Source: Canna indica
Lineage: Eukaryota; Streptophyta; Magnoliopsida; Zingiberales; Cannaceae
DNA length: 64,000 bases
Direction of reading: 5' to 3'
NCBI GenBank assembly: GCA_034359265.1
Contig: CP136893.1
Location: 45,147,501 to 45,211,500, forward strand
Within the stretch, counting starts at the first letter, position 1. Each line of letters begins with the position of its first letter. Shown piece by piece: positions 1-10,271 of the stretch. A program made the translations under genes and the position numbers. Below the pieces are notes generated by a model that ran no database searches, had not been told where the DNA came from, and was given only the letters and a program-made list of their open reading frames with translations.

Positions 1-34
1 AGCATCCTCTCACCATGACTACGAAGCTAACATC

Positions 35-739
35 ATGAATGCCAATGAGGAGGTATATTCTTCTTCTAGTCATGATAACCATGATTTTAGTATTAATTCA
101 TCTAGTTCTCATGATATTCTATATGATGAATTAATGGATGAATGTAAAATCATGTATGCCTTGATTGTTAAAAAGGACAAGGAAAATAAAACATTGAAGA
201 AAGAAAATTCGACACTTAGTTCTTACTTAAATGATGCAAAACTAGAAAATGAGAAGTTAAAAAATTGCTTTACTAATATATGCCATGATAAATTAAGTGT
301 TGATTCAAATGATTTGAAAAACAAAAAAGATATTTTGAAAAATGAAAATAGTTCATTGAAGAACCAAATGCATGCTATTTATAAGTCCATGGATGACTTA
401 AAGAATGAGCTTGTAGCTCTTACTAAAAAAGTAAATAGCTTATCTAGTAACTCACCTTCTAAGAATTCTAGGAATCTAAATAAGAATGCTAATGCTCAAC
501 ATAATTTCAATATTAAGCATTCACTTTTAAAACCCCAAGTTCAAAACAAAAAGTTTCATGGAAATTATTTTTGTTGTGGTGTTTATAGTCATTCTATTCA
601 TGATTGCGCTCTCAAGAAAAATCCAAGTATTGCTAAGACACTTTGGATTCCTAGACCAACTCACCCTCAAGTACCCAAAGCAATTTGGGTACCAAAGATT
701 TCATGTTCTCTTGTAGGGGGAACAAACACACTAGAATGA
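35..739 (+). pseudogene. gag C-terminal fragment of a Sirevirus-like LTR retrotransposon
   Basis: Open frame with a lysine/asparagine-rich coiled-coil stretch (about residues 45-140), a basic linker, and a degenerate zinc knuckle near residue 180. The expected CX2CX4HX4C pattern has Tyr in place of the first Cys (YFCCGVYSHSIHDC). It ends in a tail with TLWIPRPTHPQ and KAIWVPK. The same tail, knuckle and following non-coding sequence recur in the element at 3132-11781, so both belong to one family. Gag normally packages element RNA; this copy is cut by the left edge and its knuckle should not bind zinc normally. Family assignment is by resemblance, not a search. Confidence 0.75.
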
Positions 740-873
740 GTTGATGATGGAAGTTGCATGAGGACTAAAAGCTATACGAATTCATATTGCAACTTCAAAG
801 GTCAACTAGATGTCGTAGGTATGGGACTTGGCATCTAAGTATTTTGGTATAATCTCCTCACTCTCTTTTATTT
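740..873 (+). mobile_element. non-coding internal sequence downstream of gag, same LTR family
   Basis: This stretch (GCATCTAAGTATTTTGGTAT and neighbours) aligns by eye with the sequence after the gag tail near 6870-6940 in the larger element. It is therefore internal retrotransposon sequence and not host gene. Similarity ends abruptly at about 874-917, where different sequence starts. Confidence 0.6.
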
Positions 874-1689
874 TTACTTAAGTTGGAGTACATGATACAC
901 GCAGAATCTTGAGTTGGTGTCACACCCCAAATCCAAGGTCACGTCCGTACTCCGAAGCCTACCAACATATACATACCAATGCAGAAATAACCGCAACCCC
1001 GATTTCTGCTGCAGCCCTCTCCTTAGCTGCAGTTGCCTTTTCCCTAGCCTCTGCAGTTTCCTTTTCCCTTGCTTCTGCAACTGCCTTTTCAGCTCTTTCT
1101 CTTGCCTCTGTCGTGGCTCTTTCTCTTGCCTCACCTTCTACAGCTTGTATAAAGGAGTGTGGGCGAGAGATGCGGATAGAGATAAGAGAGAGAGAGCGAG
1201 AGAGGAGAGAGCGAGAGAGAGAGAGATCGGAGAGAGGAGAGCGATTGGAGAGTCTGCAAGTGAGGGTGTAGTTTCCTGGATGGAAGAGGAGGAGATAGAG
1301 CGTGTAGTTACCCAGACGGAGGCGAGAGACGTAGACGAGCGGCGAGAATCGTATGAGAGAGACACTACTACACGGCGAGAACCCCACCTCTATCCTCCTC
1401 ATCGACGCGTCCATGTACTGCATCTCCTCCTCCCCCTGCTTGGGGTACGCCCCGACCTTGTCCCACTCCCCCTCGAAGTGCGCCGATGAGAAGGTCGTCA
1501 AAACCACCAGCTTGTCGGCGTTGTCGTACCTCCTGCTGACCAAGGAGAGAGGCGAGATCGGGGAGAGAGGCGAGAGGAGGGAGATCAGAGAGAGGGAGGA
1601 GGGAGATCGTGGTGAGAATCGTAGGCGAGACTGCGGCGAGAAGCAGGAATCGGAGGCGAGAAAAAAATCGAAGGGAGATGGTTGTGCAG
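874..1689 (-). other. GC/GA-rich block with host gene fragments, one auxilin-like
   Basis: Read on the minus strand, about 1145-1000 encodes a charged alanine/arginine/glutamate helix with repeats such as EARERATTEARERAEKA. This composition is typical of the long helical region of plant auxilin-like proteins. A second piece at about 1520-1368 encodes DKLVVLTTFSSAHFEGEWDK with strong coding character; I cannot assign it. The two are separated by CT-rich (minus strand) microsatellite sequence. The block is far more GC-rich than its flanks and is bordered by transposon sequence, so I infer captured exon fragments in a mobile element. No complete gene is present. A gypsy-type LTR start (TGTCACACCCC at 918) may border it. 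Confidence 0.45.
1182..1255 (+). repeat. (GA)n-rich low-complexity tract
   Basis: Runs of GAGAGAGAGCGAGAGAGG. Several overlapping ORFs in this area exist only because of this composition. Confidence 0.85.
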
Positions 1690-1932
1690 TGAAGTTGTGC
1701 CATGTTTCTTAACATCACAATAAAACTCTTTAGCACAATATAAACATTGCCTTTTCAGACACCTTGAACATCATAGATTTCTTCAAAGTGTGTCCACACA
1801 ACCGACCTTTTAGAACTAGCCCTCTTCTTTGGAAGTGGTGCCTCGGCCTCATCAGCTTTGCTTGATTCACCTTCCTTAGTAGATGGTGCTTCATCTATCC
1901 TTTCTTGTTCTACTTCCATATTGTCACACATC
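1690..1932 (-). pseudogene. hAT transposase N-terminus with BED zinc finger (broken)
   Basis: On the minus strand an ATG at 1932 opens an acidic leader with KKRASSKRSVVWTHFEEIYD, the WxxF start of a plant BED finger. After a one-base frame change near 1765 the second half reads QCLYCAKEFYCDVKKHGTTS followed by LHNH, giving the CX2C and His ligands. This is the pattern of Ac-like hAT (DAYSLEEPER/RICESLEEPER type) DNA-binding domains. Coding similarity stops near 1690, where the captured-fragment block begins, so the catalytic domain is absent. The frameshift and truncation make it inactive. Confidence 0.7.
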
Positions 1933-1959
1933 TAAGAAAAAAATAAGACATCAACTTAA

Positions 1960-2490
1960 TCACCAATAGCCACAACTTATCCTTAATTCAATTAAATATC
2001 AATCAAATAACAGTCTATCCTTAATTAATCATAACTTATCAAGTACCAATCAAGTATACTTAAACCGTTAAACAAGTATCCTATACTTAATCAAGTATCC
2101 TATACTTAATCTATATCAATCAAACAACTATATCAAATTATCAATCAAGTATCCTATACTTAATCTATACTTAAATAGTTAAACTAATTATCACGTATCA
2201 ATCAAATATAATAGTATATCAATCAAAGTATACTTAATCTAAACAATCAAAGTAACTAATCTATAATTCTATACTTAATATATACTTATCAATTATACTT
2301 AATCTATATCACTATATCAGTATCTATATATTTAACTATATATGTCTATGTGAATCATATATATCAGTAAATTACAACACTATAAATTATCAATCAAAAA
2401 TTCAAAATACATATCAAAATTTAAAATACACTGATATATTACAACACTTAATCTATATCAATAAAAAATTATCAAATACATATCAATCAA
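1960..2490. repeat. AT-rich imperfect tandem repeat region
   Basis: Diverged repeats built from words like ATCAATCAA, GTATCCTATACTTAATC and TATATCAATC. No gene signal; probably intron of the surrounding hAT fragment. Confidence 0.6.
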
Positions 2491-3131
2491 ACATTCACCG
2501 ATTAGGAATTAGGATGATTTCGGTGGGCAGCAGTTGTTGGCGTCTTGCCGAGGAGCGGAGGGAGGGAGGACTGTCGGGAGGAGGATCACCGGCGGGTAGC
2601 CAGTTGTTGGTGTTGGCGAGGAGGACTGTCGGGAGGTCTGGAGGGAGGGGTGGAGAACTGTCGGCCTGTCGGGGACTCGGGCAGGCGGGCAACAGTTGTT
2701 GGTGAGTGGCGACTGGCGAGGAGCGAGGAGGACCGTCGGCGAGGGACTAGGGAGGACCAGCGTCGGCGACTCAGCGGGTTAGCGGGGTGGGGCGATAGAT
2801 TAGGCGGGCGATTAGGGCAGAAGTCACACAGAGAATAGAGTTAGGGGCAAGCAGTGAGGGGCGGGCATCGAGTTTTATTTTTAAGTTAAAATCAAGCGGG
2901 TCGGGTTAAATAGGGTTTTCACTCGAACCCGACCCGACCCAAAAACTTATATAAAATTTTGCAAATTGTAACGCAGCTCGATCCGTTATACCTGAATAAC
3001 CCAACCCGAATTCAATTTTCGGGTCAATTTTGTCGAGTTTGTCGGGTCGGATCGGGTTTTGCTTAGCCCAAGCTCCGGTAGCTTGATTTCCAAGAGAGAG
3101 GAAGGCTCGGCGGCTTGGCTTTGCTTGGCAG

Positions 3132-4687
3132 TGTTAGCTGAAGGGTTCCTCCTTCGTGCTTTATTCTCCTCATGATTATTTTGATGATAACAAACCTATT
3201 TAACAAGTGCTTGAAGTATGAAAATTGCAGGATCGATAAAAGATACGCCAAGCCTTACGCCTCTTGATCAATCTCCGAAACAGATCAATGTGTGCATCAA
3301 AAATGCTTTGGATAGCATGGAGAATCCTTTAAAGTTAAAGCACGTTGAAGAACGAAGCCGAAAAACCAAGTGCGAAATGAGAAAGCCAAGATAAATTTTT
3401 CTAATTCTGGTTCGGTCGACCGGACAGTCGATCGAATGGTGTTAAGAAGGGGCAGCAGCCAATTCGATTGACCGGTCGGTCGACCGAATGATGCACAAAA
3501 GAGGCAGTAGTCGCAGAAGGCTACGTCGGTCGACCGATCGAAGCCAAAATATGGCAGAACGCTCATCGATCGACCAATCAGTCAACCGGATGGCAAAGAG
3601 TGAGTCACAGATCTTGACATCACTGATTTGATCGACCGATTGGTCAATCGGATTCAGGATCGCTGAATCTCACAACAGTCGGTCGACTGAATGGCGCGTA
3701 ATAGCTGGCTTCGGCCGATCGATTGGTCAACCGGATTGGAGATCGACAGTTATGCGTCAACCGATCGACCCGTCGGTCGATCGATCAGTGTAAAAATCTC
3801 CCAATAAGCCAACGATCGATCAGTCGGTCGACCAACGATCGATCGAACCATCGATCGGGTGTCTGTAATGGTAAAATTTATGCTCGTTGACACCCTGTTT
3901 CAGTTGGAATTATAAATACCCTCTTCTAACCTCTTTTGTACAACGTCTCTCAGATTTTTTGGATGAAAAAAGCTTCAAAGAGTGATTCAATAGCATCCTT
4001 CAACCTTCAAAGCGTTAAAGTTCATCAGCCTAAGTCTTGATCCCTTGCTGTCAAAAGAGCCTTCCTTCAAAGGGTTCATCAAGCCGGTTAGGCACAGAAA
4101 GAAGAAGCGTTTAAGTGTAATAAGCTATCATTCCTCTCCTTGTAACAAGTTTTTGTTTTAATTTTGTTCTTCAACTCTTTGTATTTGAGTTTGAGTAAGA
4201 CCTAGGTTGTTAGGTCTTGTGTGGAAGTGGTTACCTTGTTGTGAAGGTGTAAAGCCACTTGTGTAAACTTAGTTTTGCTAGGATTAGTTAAGTTGTCCCT
4301 TAGGGTTGAGGTGGAAGAGTGCTCTTGGTACGAAGGCGGAGACTTCCAAGTGTGGAAGTGCCTTAGGTCGAGAGCACAACTCTTCGAGTCAAAGTCCTCA
4401 TTGTAAGGGAAACAAGAATTAATCTAGTAAACCTAGTTTAGAAATCCTAAGCAGGGTGCTTAGGTAGTGGAGTAGACATTGGGGCCGAACCACTATAAAC
4501 AATTGTGTTAGCATTGCTCTCATTGTGCATTCATTGTTTATTTTCATTACTCGCTTATGCATTTAGTTGTCAAATTATAACTTGCCTAAGTAATTTAAGA
4601 AAATGATTAAAATCGAATTAGGCAAAAAGAACTAGTCTAACACACTATTCACACCCCCCCCCCTCTAGTGTGCCATTTTATACAACA
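3132..4687 (+). repeat. 5' LTR
   Basis: 1556 bp, TG...CA ends. It contains a palindrome-rich segment (about 3410-3860) made of CGGTCGACCGA-like words, then a likely leader region (CCCTCTTCTAACCTC onward). It resembles the right LTR throughout but differs by substitutions and by a short length change in the palindrome segment. Confidence 0.92.
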
Positions 4688-4689
4688 AT

Positions 4690-4701
4690 TGGTATCAGAG
4701 C
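4690..4701 (+). promoter_or_regulatory. primer-binding site, initiator-Met tRNA
   Basis: TGGTATCAGAGC lies two bases inside the 5' LTR. This is the standard complement of the plant initiator methionine tRNA 3' end used by Ty1/copia elements to prime minus-strand DNA. Confidence 0.92.
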
Positions 4702-4755
4702 GGGTCCGTAGCTTGAGATTTCACCATCGCTTCTACACCTTATCTCGATCCAAAA

Positions 4756-5346
4756 ATGGCACTAGAAAGTATAGCGTCTTCACCTCCTAGGTTCAACATG
4801 GTAAAAATTAGGTATAGTGAACCTAAGGAAGACATGAATGCATGGACCCAAGAACAAATTAGCATGTTTGAATTAAATGTTAAAGCTACAAATTGCATAT
4901 TTTGTTCTTTGGAAAATAATGTACTTGAGAAAATCATGCATTGTACTTCTGCATATGATATTTGGGCTATTTTGAATATGCTTTATAATTATGCTAAAAC
5001 TGAAGAACTCGTTACTCTAAATGAAGGAGACGGTGACAATTATTATTTACTTCTGCACATCATGCCTCTCATATCAAGCATTCTAACATCAAACCTCATG
5101 TTCAAAAGAAAATTATTTCCTTCAAGAATGCTCATGTTCATCATAGCTCCCATGTCAAGCATTCTAGTAATAAATCACATGTCCGTAAGGAAAATAAAAG
5201 GTTTCACGGACATTGCTATTGTTGTGGTACATATGGCCATGCAATCTATGATTGCGCATTTAAGAAGAATCCAAGTGTAGCTAATACACTTTGGATACCG
5301 ATACCAACTAACCCCCAAGGACCCAAAGCCATTTGGGTACCAAAGG
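4756..5346 (+). pseudogene. gag, frameshifted and interrupted
   Basis: ATG at 4756 starts MALESIASSPPRFN, the same start as the reverse fragment at 11986 (MTLESFFSTPPRFD). About 90 gag-like residues follow (AYDIWAILNMLY). Near 5040-5060 the frame must change: from about 5058 another frame reads a His-rich linker and an intact CX2CX4HX4C knuckle, CYCCGTYGHAIYDC, at about 5213-5254, then the tail KAIWVPK. Much of the usual gag body between the N-terminus and linker is missing. At 5347 a solo LTR interrupts the tail, which resumes at 6774 (CTCTTGTAGGGGG). The zinc ligands are intact but no continuous product is possible. Confidence 0.85.
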
Positions 5347-5347
5347 T

Positions 5348-6768
5348 TGTTGGATGGACCTTGACACTAGAGGGGGGTTGAATAATATCAATCCCCTTTT
5401 TCAATTTCTTTTAATTTAATTTTGTCTTAGCTTAATGGAATTGTTCTTTAATGAATGATATGATCACAATTCAATCATAATAATGAAAGCAAGTAAAGAG
5501 CAATGCAAACAAATCAATTTATAGTGGTTCGGCCAACCGCCTACTCCACTACCTTAGCTCTTTATAGAATGTATGTTTCCCTTTGAATACACTTGAGGAC
5601 ACCCTTCTCCCTCACTTGGAGAACACCTCAATCCTATTCACCTAGGCAAAACACACTTCTAGAAAGTTTACCCTAAGTGTTTCCTAGCACACCTAGCAAG
5701 CTATCTTAACAAGAAAACAAGATTCAATAAATTACAAACTTTGGGAAATAGCTAATAAAGAAAGAATTTGACTCAAGCTTCTTTCCACTGCCTTCTCGTC
5801 TTCAACTTGCAACTGGAAGAAGAATTCAGTGAACACAGCAAGGTTGAAGAGAAGAGATCAAGCGCCTAATGAAGTCGAAATTGGGAGCAGAGAGGCGCGC
5901 GCAGGTGTAGCTCGTGTGAAGGCTTTAAGACTCACTTTTAATGCTCAAATAAGTTTTGCAAAAGTGTTTAATGAAGTTTGGTGAGGGGTATTTATAACCC
6001 CTCAGGCGAACGGTCGTTCAACGAATAAAAAATCGACTGTTGAAGTTGTTCAGTCGCAAGGCCGGTCGATCAGTCGGTCGACCGATGGATCAACCGCCGG
6101 GTCCGACCGCTGTAGCTGAGAGAGGTCGGTCGATCGATGGGTCGACCGCCAACATTTCTTCCGACATTCGGTCGACCGAATTACTACAGCGGATCACGCG
6201 GTAGAGGCCATTTTTAGGTCGGTCGACCGATTGGTCGACCGCTACCTTTCTGCCAAATTTTCGCCTCTATCGGTCGACCAACCGATCGATCGATGCAGCC
6301 CAGCTTTTGCCCTTCGCCACATTCGGTCGACCGAATGGCTTCTGCCAATTTCTTACGATCTCCGGTCAACCAGTCGGTCAACCGAATGGGCTGCATCGCC
6401 ATTTTATTGCCTTGATCGGTAGATCGACCGGTCGGTCCCAGGCTGAGGATGATTAATTCCTTGTATTTTTACATGCCAATTCTAAGGGTATGGTTACCAA
6501 GTTTCAACTGGGATAACCTTACATTTTAGGCTTGGGATAAACTATTTTAGGGACATATTACATTAAATCTTCTTGACTTAATCCGGAGCCTTTCTTCAAT
6601 GATTTCTTCTTCCGTTCTTTTGACGATCTTTTCCGTCGTCTCGTTTGAACGGATTAGGCATGTGTATCACAACCTCAACCTGAACTCAAAACTACATACT
6701 TGGATTAAATACATGTTTGTTATCATCAAAATAAAGATCGAGGCTTAAGAAAGACCCTTAAGCCAACA
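5348..6768 (-). mobile_element. nested solo LTR, reverse orientation
   Basis: Begins TGTTGGATGG and ends AAGCCAACA. Read in reverse it starts TGTTGGCTTAAGG and runs through a palindrome array (6060-6440) to the end shared with the LTRs at 3132 and 10272. It is flanked by a perfect 5-bp duplication AAGGT (5343-5347 and 6769-6773). It contains no internal sequence, so it is a solo LTR left by LTR-LTR recombination. Removing it rejoins the gag tail as seen in the copy at 35-739. Confidence 0.92.
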
Positions 6769-6773
6769 AAGGT

Positions 6774-8673
6774 TTTTTGCTCTCTTGTAGGGGGAGCTAC
6801 CACACAAGGATAAAAAGAAGTGAAGTGTTGAAGTTGACCATGGTCTTCAATGAAAAATCTATCTTTTGTTGCAACTTCAAGCCATGATGATGCCATAGGT
6901 ATGAAAATTGGCATCTAGTATGATAACTTGCTAGTAGATATGATTTGATTACTATTAATGAAGTATACTTGCAAGTTATTGTAAATGGAATGCTACTATG
7001 AAGAAAATGAAAAAGACATGAAAAGTCTGGAAAATTCTCAAGAATGAGGTATGAGTTTAATTTTGCAAAATATTTGTATAATAGTTAAATAATCATGTTT
7101 CAATGATGTCTCTATATACTCATGATTGATCTTGCATGATAAATATATGAAAAGTTCATGAGTAGGTAAAACTTTGATAACTTAGGCAATTTCATGATAT
7201 CTTGATTGGATGAAATTTGCTCTAGGTTAGAATTCTCATTAAATACCTCATTTCTTTTATGATTGGCAAACATGTTTAAAATACACATATCACATAAGTC
7301 TAGACTCTTAAACTTGAAAATTCATGTCTAGATAACCAATGTGATAATTAACTAGATTACTTTATGAAACTCAAAATTGAAATTGCATGATCTAAGTCAA
7401 CAATTTGACTTAGAAATCTCTATGTAAGTTCAAATTTTCACAAACATGCTTAGATTCACTCATGTTAGATATTCAAGTGCCTAAGTTAGAGAAAACATGA
7501 ATAGATAGCTAAATTTGATACGTAGCACTTTTGTAGTTTCAAGGATACTTTGAATGAAACTGTACTAAGTTCATATCTTGATTAAACGACATTAGTTTCA
7601 CTCCAAACTAGACAAACAAGTCTTAAATGATTATATCTTGATATCTAGAAAGTTTGAACAAAATCTGAAACCAGTGGATAAATGACTTATATTTACAAGA
7701 ATGCCACTGAGATCTTGTAGAATTTCTAGGAAATTGTAGAGATATCTTTTTGAGTGATTCTTGATTTTTTAGAATCCTCGTAAAGTCTAATTCATGTAAA
7801 AAAAAATCATAAAATTTGAACGGTCACATCCTCTCAAAAAATATTTTTATTGAGGCAAAAAAACACAGGGCAGATCGAGCGATTGATCGGCCTGCGATCG
7901 CCCGATCGACCGGCGGGCGAAAATTGATCTGGATCGCCCATTTCTTCGGCCAGATTCAATCTTGGTCGTTCAATTAAGCCCGAAACTAGGGCTTCCTTGC
8001 CCATTCGACCGGTTGCCCCATTCCAAGACCTCTCCTCTCATCTTCTAGGATTCTACCTCCTCTCCAAGACTCCTCTTCAAGGTAAAAAATCTCTCTTCAT
8101 CCATCATTCATGAGGCTATTCTCAAAAACATGATTTCTTCATCTCTTACTCTCTCATTGTGTCTTGATTCATTCATGAAAATATGATTCATGCTTATTTT
8201 TCTTGAACAAAGACTTCTCCTTAGCATGCTTACTCCAAAAACGAGTTTTTGTCTCTTAACAAAAATCAAATATCTCATGTCTTCTTCAAATGATTCACCA
8301 TTTACCTTTTAAAGAATTTTACTTTAGTAAAAAATTATTAATCAAGAAATCTCTTGTTTTCTTTCATAAGTTTTTTTTTTAACTTTAACTTTGGCTTTCC
8401 TAAAAGAATTTTGTTTTGGTCAAAAAGGAAAAAATGGTTCTTATTCTTCTTGAGCCAAAACATTTTTTTTATCTTTTCATTTATGGATCATTTTGTTTAA
8501 TCTTACCTTTTATTCTATTTTTATTTATCTTGAAATTTAATGAGAAAATTTTTTTGTTCTTGTATGGATCTATGCCAATCTTTAAACTTTTTGCTTTCTT
8601 TTATTTGCATTAAACCATGCATCTCTCATTTAAAAACTAATCATTTTCATCATCCTTATAATTATTTTGCAGA
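6774..8673 (+). other. non-coding internal region with candidate leader exon and intron
   Basis: No conserved protein was recognised. The first part (6774-7850) is AT-rich. At 7930-8081 the sequence becomes CT-rich and leader-like and ends TCTTCAAG before a donor GTAAAA at 8082. A pyrimidine-rich tract and TTTTGCAG (ending 8672) come one base before the ATG of the ORF at 8674. This is a good plant intron of 591 bp (8082-8672), suggesting that the downstream ORF is expressed from a spliced RNA. It is inferred from sequence only. Confidence 0.55.
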
Positions 8674-9774
8674 ATGGCACCCAAGACTAAACTCCCAACC
8701 TTACCTGGCAACCTATTGACTTCCTTAGGCAAGAAACAAGCTTCTAAGTTTGTAGATAGAGCCATCCCACAAACACGTCCTGTCAATCTAGGAGATCTAG
8801 AACAATTTGATATTAGAGGCAAACTAGTTAGCATGGGATGGGTAGAGTTTCTAGAAAAACAAGTACCTGTATGCCCCATGCTGATAAAAGTCTTTTTCTC
8901 CAACCTAGTGATAGAAAAGGCAAGGTATGGTAATGACTTAGTTCTTCGGTCTGAAATCCTGGGAAAATCCATAGTAATCACCAAATCCCACATTAGAGAT
9001 GAATTTGGGTTTCCTCTAGTAGGAAGATCATTTTATAAGATGTCCACACATCGTTTTCATGAGGAGTTTCCTTCTCATGAAATTGTGTCAACTATTTGTC
9101 CTGAGGATTATCATGGAATGATCCCCACCCAAAGCATCAAACTGTCAACCACTGCCAGGATCATGCATCTCATCATTTCGTATAATATCCTTCCTAGAGT
9201 AGGTCACTATGATGAGGACACCACTATGAGTTCTAGAGTACTTTTCTTTGCCATGTCTGACACTCCTATAGATGTTCCTGATCTTATGCTTAGGTATATA
9301 GCTGAAGTTCATGCCTCGAAAAAACAAGCCTTACCATATGCCTCAGTAATTTATCATTTCATATATGAAGCTGGGGTAAATAGGTCTAGATTTGAAATAG
9401 AGCCCATATCCAAACCCATAGATTCTTCCTCTCTCAGCCGCATGAAGATCAATGAAAATCAGCGCGGCAAAAGAACGCGAGGAGAACCTATGGAACAGCC
9501 TGAGCATAACACAAAGATGGAGGAAGACGAAGCTGGTGGAGGTTCATCATCTGGCACTTCCCTTACGCGTCTAAGTGATCTGGAGGATCACTTTGCTCAG
9601 TTTCACATCGGTCAGATGGAATGGAACAAAAGCACATCAGAACGTGTTGACCAGTACGGACAGCAAATAGATGAGTATGGTCATCAAGTTGATGAAATGT
9701 ATGGGAGAGTGGATGAGATGTGGCAATATTATCAGTCGCATCTACCACCTCCTCCACCACCTGAGGACGAGTAG
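8674..9774 (+). CDS. 366-residue accessory ORF of the LTR element (plant transposon-protein-like)
   Basis: Intact ORF between the non-coding centre and the 3' LTR, where Sireviruses carry their extra (often called envelope-like) gene. Residues about 45-120 contain FDIRGKLVSMGWVEFLEKQV, then PVCPMLIKVFFSNLVIEKAR. This resembles the putative plant transposon protein domain common in plant genomes (Pfam PF20167 as I recall). Around residue 165 is ARIMHLIISYNILPRVGHYD. The C-terminal third is hydrophilic, with an acidic GGGSSSG linker, a heptad-like region (QQIDEYGHQVDEMYGRVDEM) and a PPPPPPEDE end. I see no signal peptide or membrane segment, so an envelope role is not supported. The start is the ATG one base after a splice-acceptor-like TTTTGCAG. 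Function unknown. Confidence 0.75.
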   Translation: MAPKTKLPTLPGNLLTSLGKKQASKFVDRAIPQTRPVNLGDLEQFDIRGKLVSMGWVEFLEKQVPVCPMLIKVFFSNLVIEKARYGNDLVLRSEILGKSIVITKSHIRDEFGFPLVGRSFYKMSTHRFHEEFPSHEIVSTICPEDYHGMIPTQSIKLSTTARIMHLIISYNILPRVGHYDEDTTMSSRVLFFAMSDTPIDVPDLMLRYIAEVHASKKQALPYASVIYHFIYEAGVNRSRFEIEPISKPIDSSSLSRMKINENQRGKRTRGEPMEQPEHNTKMEEDEAGGGSSSGTSLTRLSDLEDHFAQFHIGQMEWNKSTSERVDQYGQQIDEYGHQVDEMYGRVDEMWQYYQSHLPPPPPPEDE

Positions 9775-9933
9775 TTCTTTTTTGATGTATTGATGTTATT
9801 CGTCTTATGAACATGTATTTCACACCTAACTTTATATGTATTTGGTTGACTATGTTAACTGATGATTAGTAATGTTAGTGTTATTTTTTTGTATGCTTGC
9901 TATGTTTGATTTTTTTTTTGATGGATGACAAAA

Positions 9934-10165
9934 GGGAGAGAATTAGAAAATATATGCATATCGATAGGGGAGCACTAAATGAATACTTCATTTCATTATC
10001 CATATAGATAGGGGGAGAATTAAAAAATATATGCATATAAATAGGGGGAGCTCTAATTGAATACAATACTTCATTTCATTATCCATATTGATAGGGGGAG
10101 AATTAAAAAATATATGCATATAAATAGGGGGAGCTCTAATTGAATACATTACTTCATTTCCTTGA
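9934..10165 (+). repeat. tandem repeat with multiple polypurine-tract-like motifs
   Basis: About three copies of a 77-83-bp unit carrying AGGGGGAGAATT, ATATATGCATAT, AGGGGGAGCTCTAATTGAAT and ACTTCATTTC. Each unit holds two purine tracts resembling the real tract at 10257-10271. Several polypurine tracts before the 3' LTR have been described for Sireviruses; here they come from tandem duplication. Confidence 0.85.
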
Positions 10166-10256
10166 TGCTTCCATGTATTCATTTAACAAGTGCTTTATAA
10201 TAATTATCAGATACATTACTTCATCTTGATATTTATCGTCAATGGTTTGTCATCAT

Positions 10257-10271
10257 CAAAAAGGGGGAGAT
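10257..10271 (+). promoter_or_regulatory. polypurine tract of the LTR element
   Basis: AAAAAGGGGGAGA lies directly upstream of the 3' LTR (TGTTAGC at 10272), the usual primer site for plus-strand DNA synthesis. Confidence 0.88.

Larger units (their letters stand above)
1690..3070 (-). mobile_element. 5' half of a hAT-type DNA transposon
   Basis: Minus-strand order is: a subterminal region at 3065-2880 with repeated GACCCG/CGGGTC words; a GC-rich leader at about 2840-2490 with no conserved protein; an AT-rich presumed intron (2490-1940) of short imperfect repeats such as CAATCAAGTATCCTATACTT; then the BED-finger exon. This order matches the 5' end of a hAT element. I did not find a matching 3' end or a TSD, so the boundaries are approximate. 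Confidence 0.45.

Noticed and set aside
909..1489. Overlapping plus-strand ORFs rich in Arg/Glu/Ser
   Set aside because: They are products of the GA/CT microsatellite and the opposite strand of the captured fragments; no family motif.
2495..2838. Short ORFs on both strands in a GC-rich stretch
   Set aside because: Composition effect in the leader of the hAT fragment; no conserved motif and both strands open.
8674..9774. Envelope glycoprotein identity for the accessory ORF
   Set aside because: No signal peptide, membrane anchor or cysteine pattern; only its position is env-like.
9934..10165. Direct repeats with spacers, considered as a CRISPR-like array
   Set aside because: The whole unit is repeated without variable spacers, and it lies in a plant retroelement.
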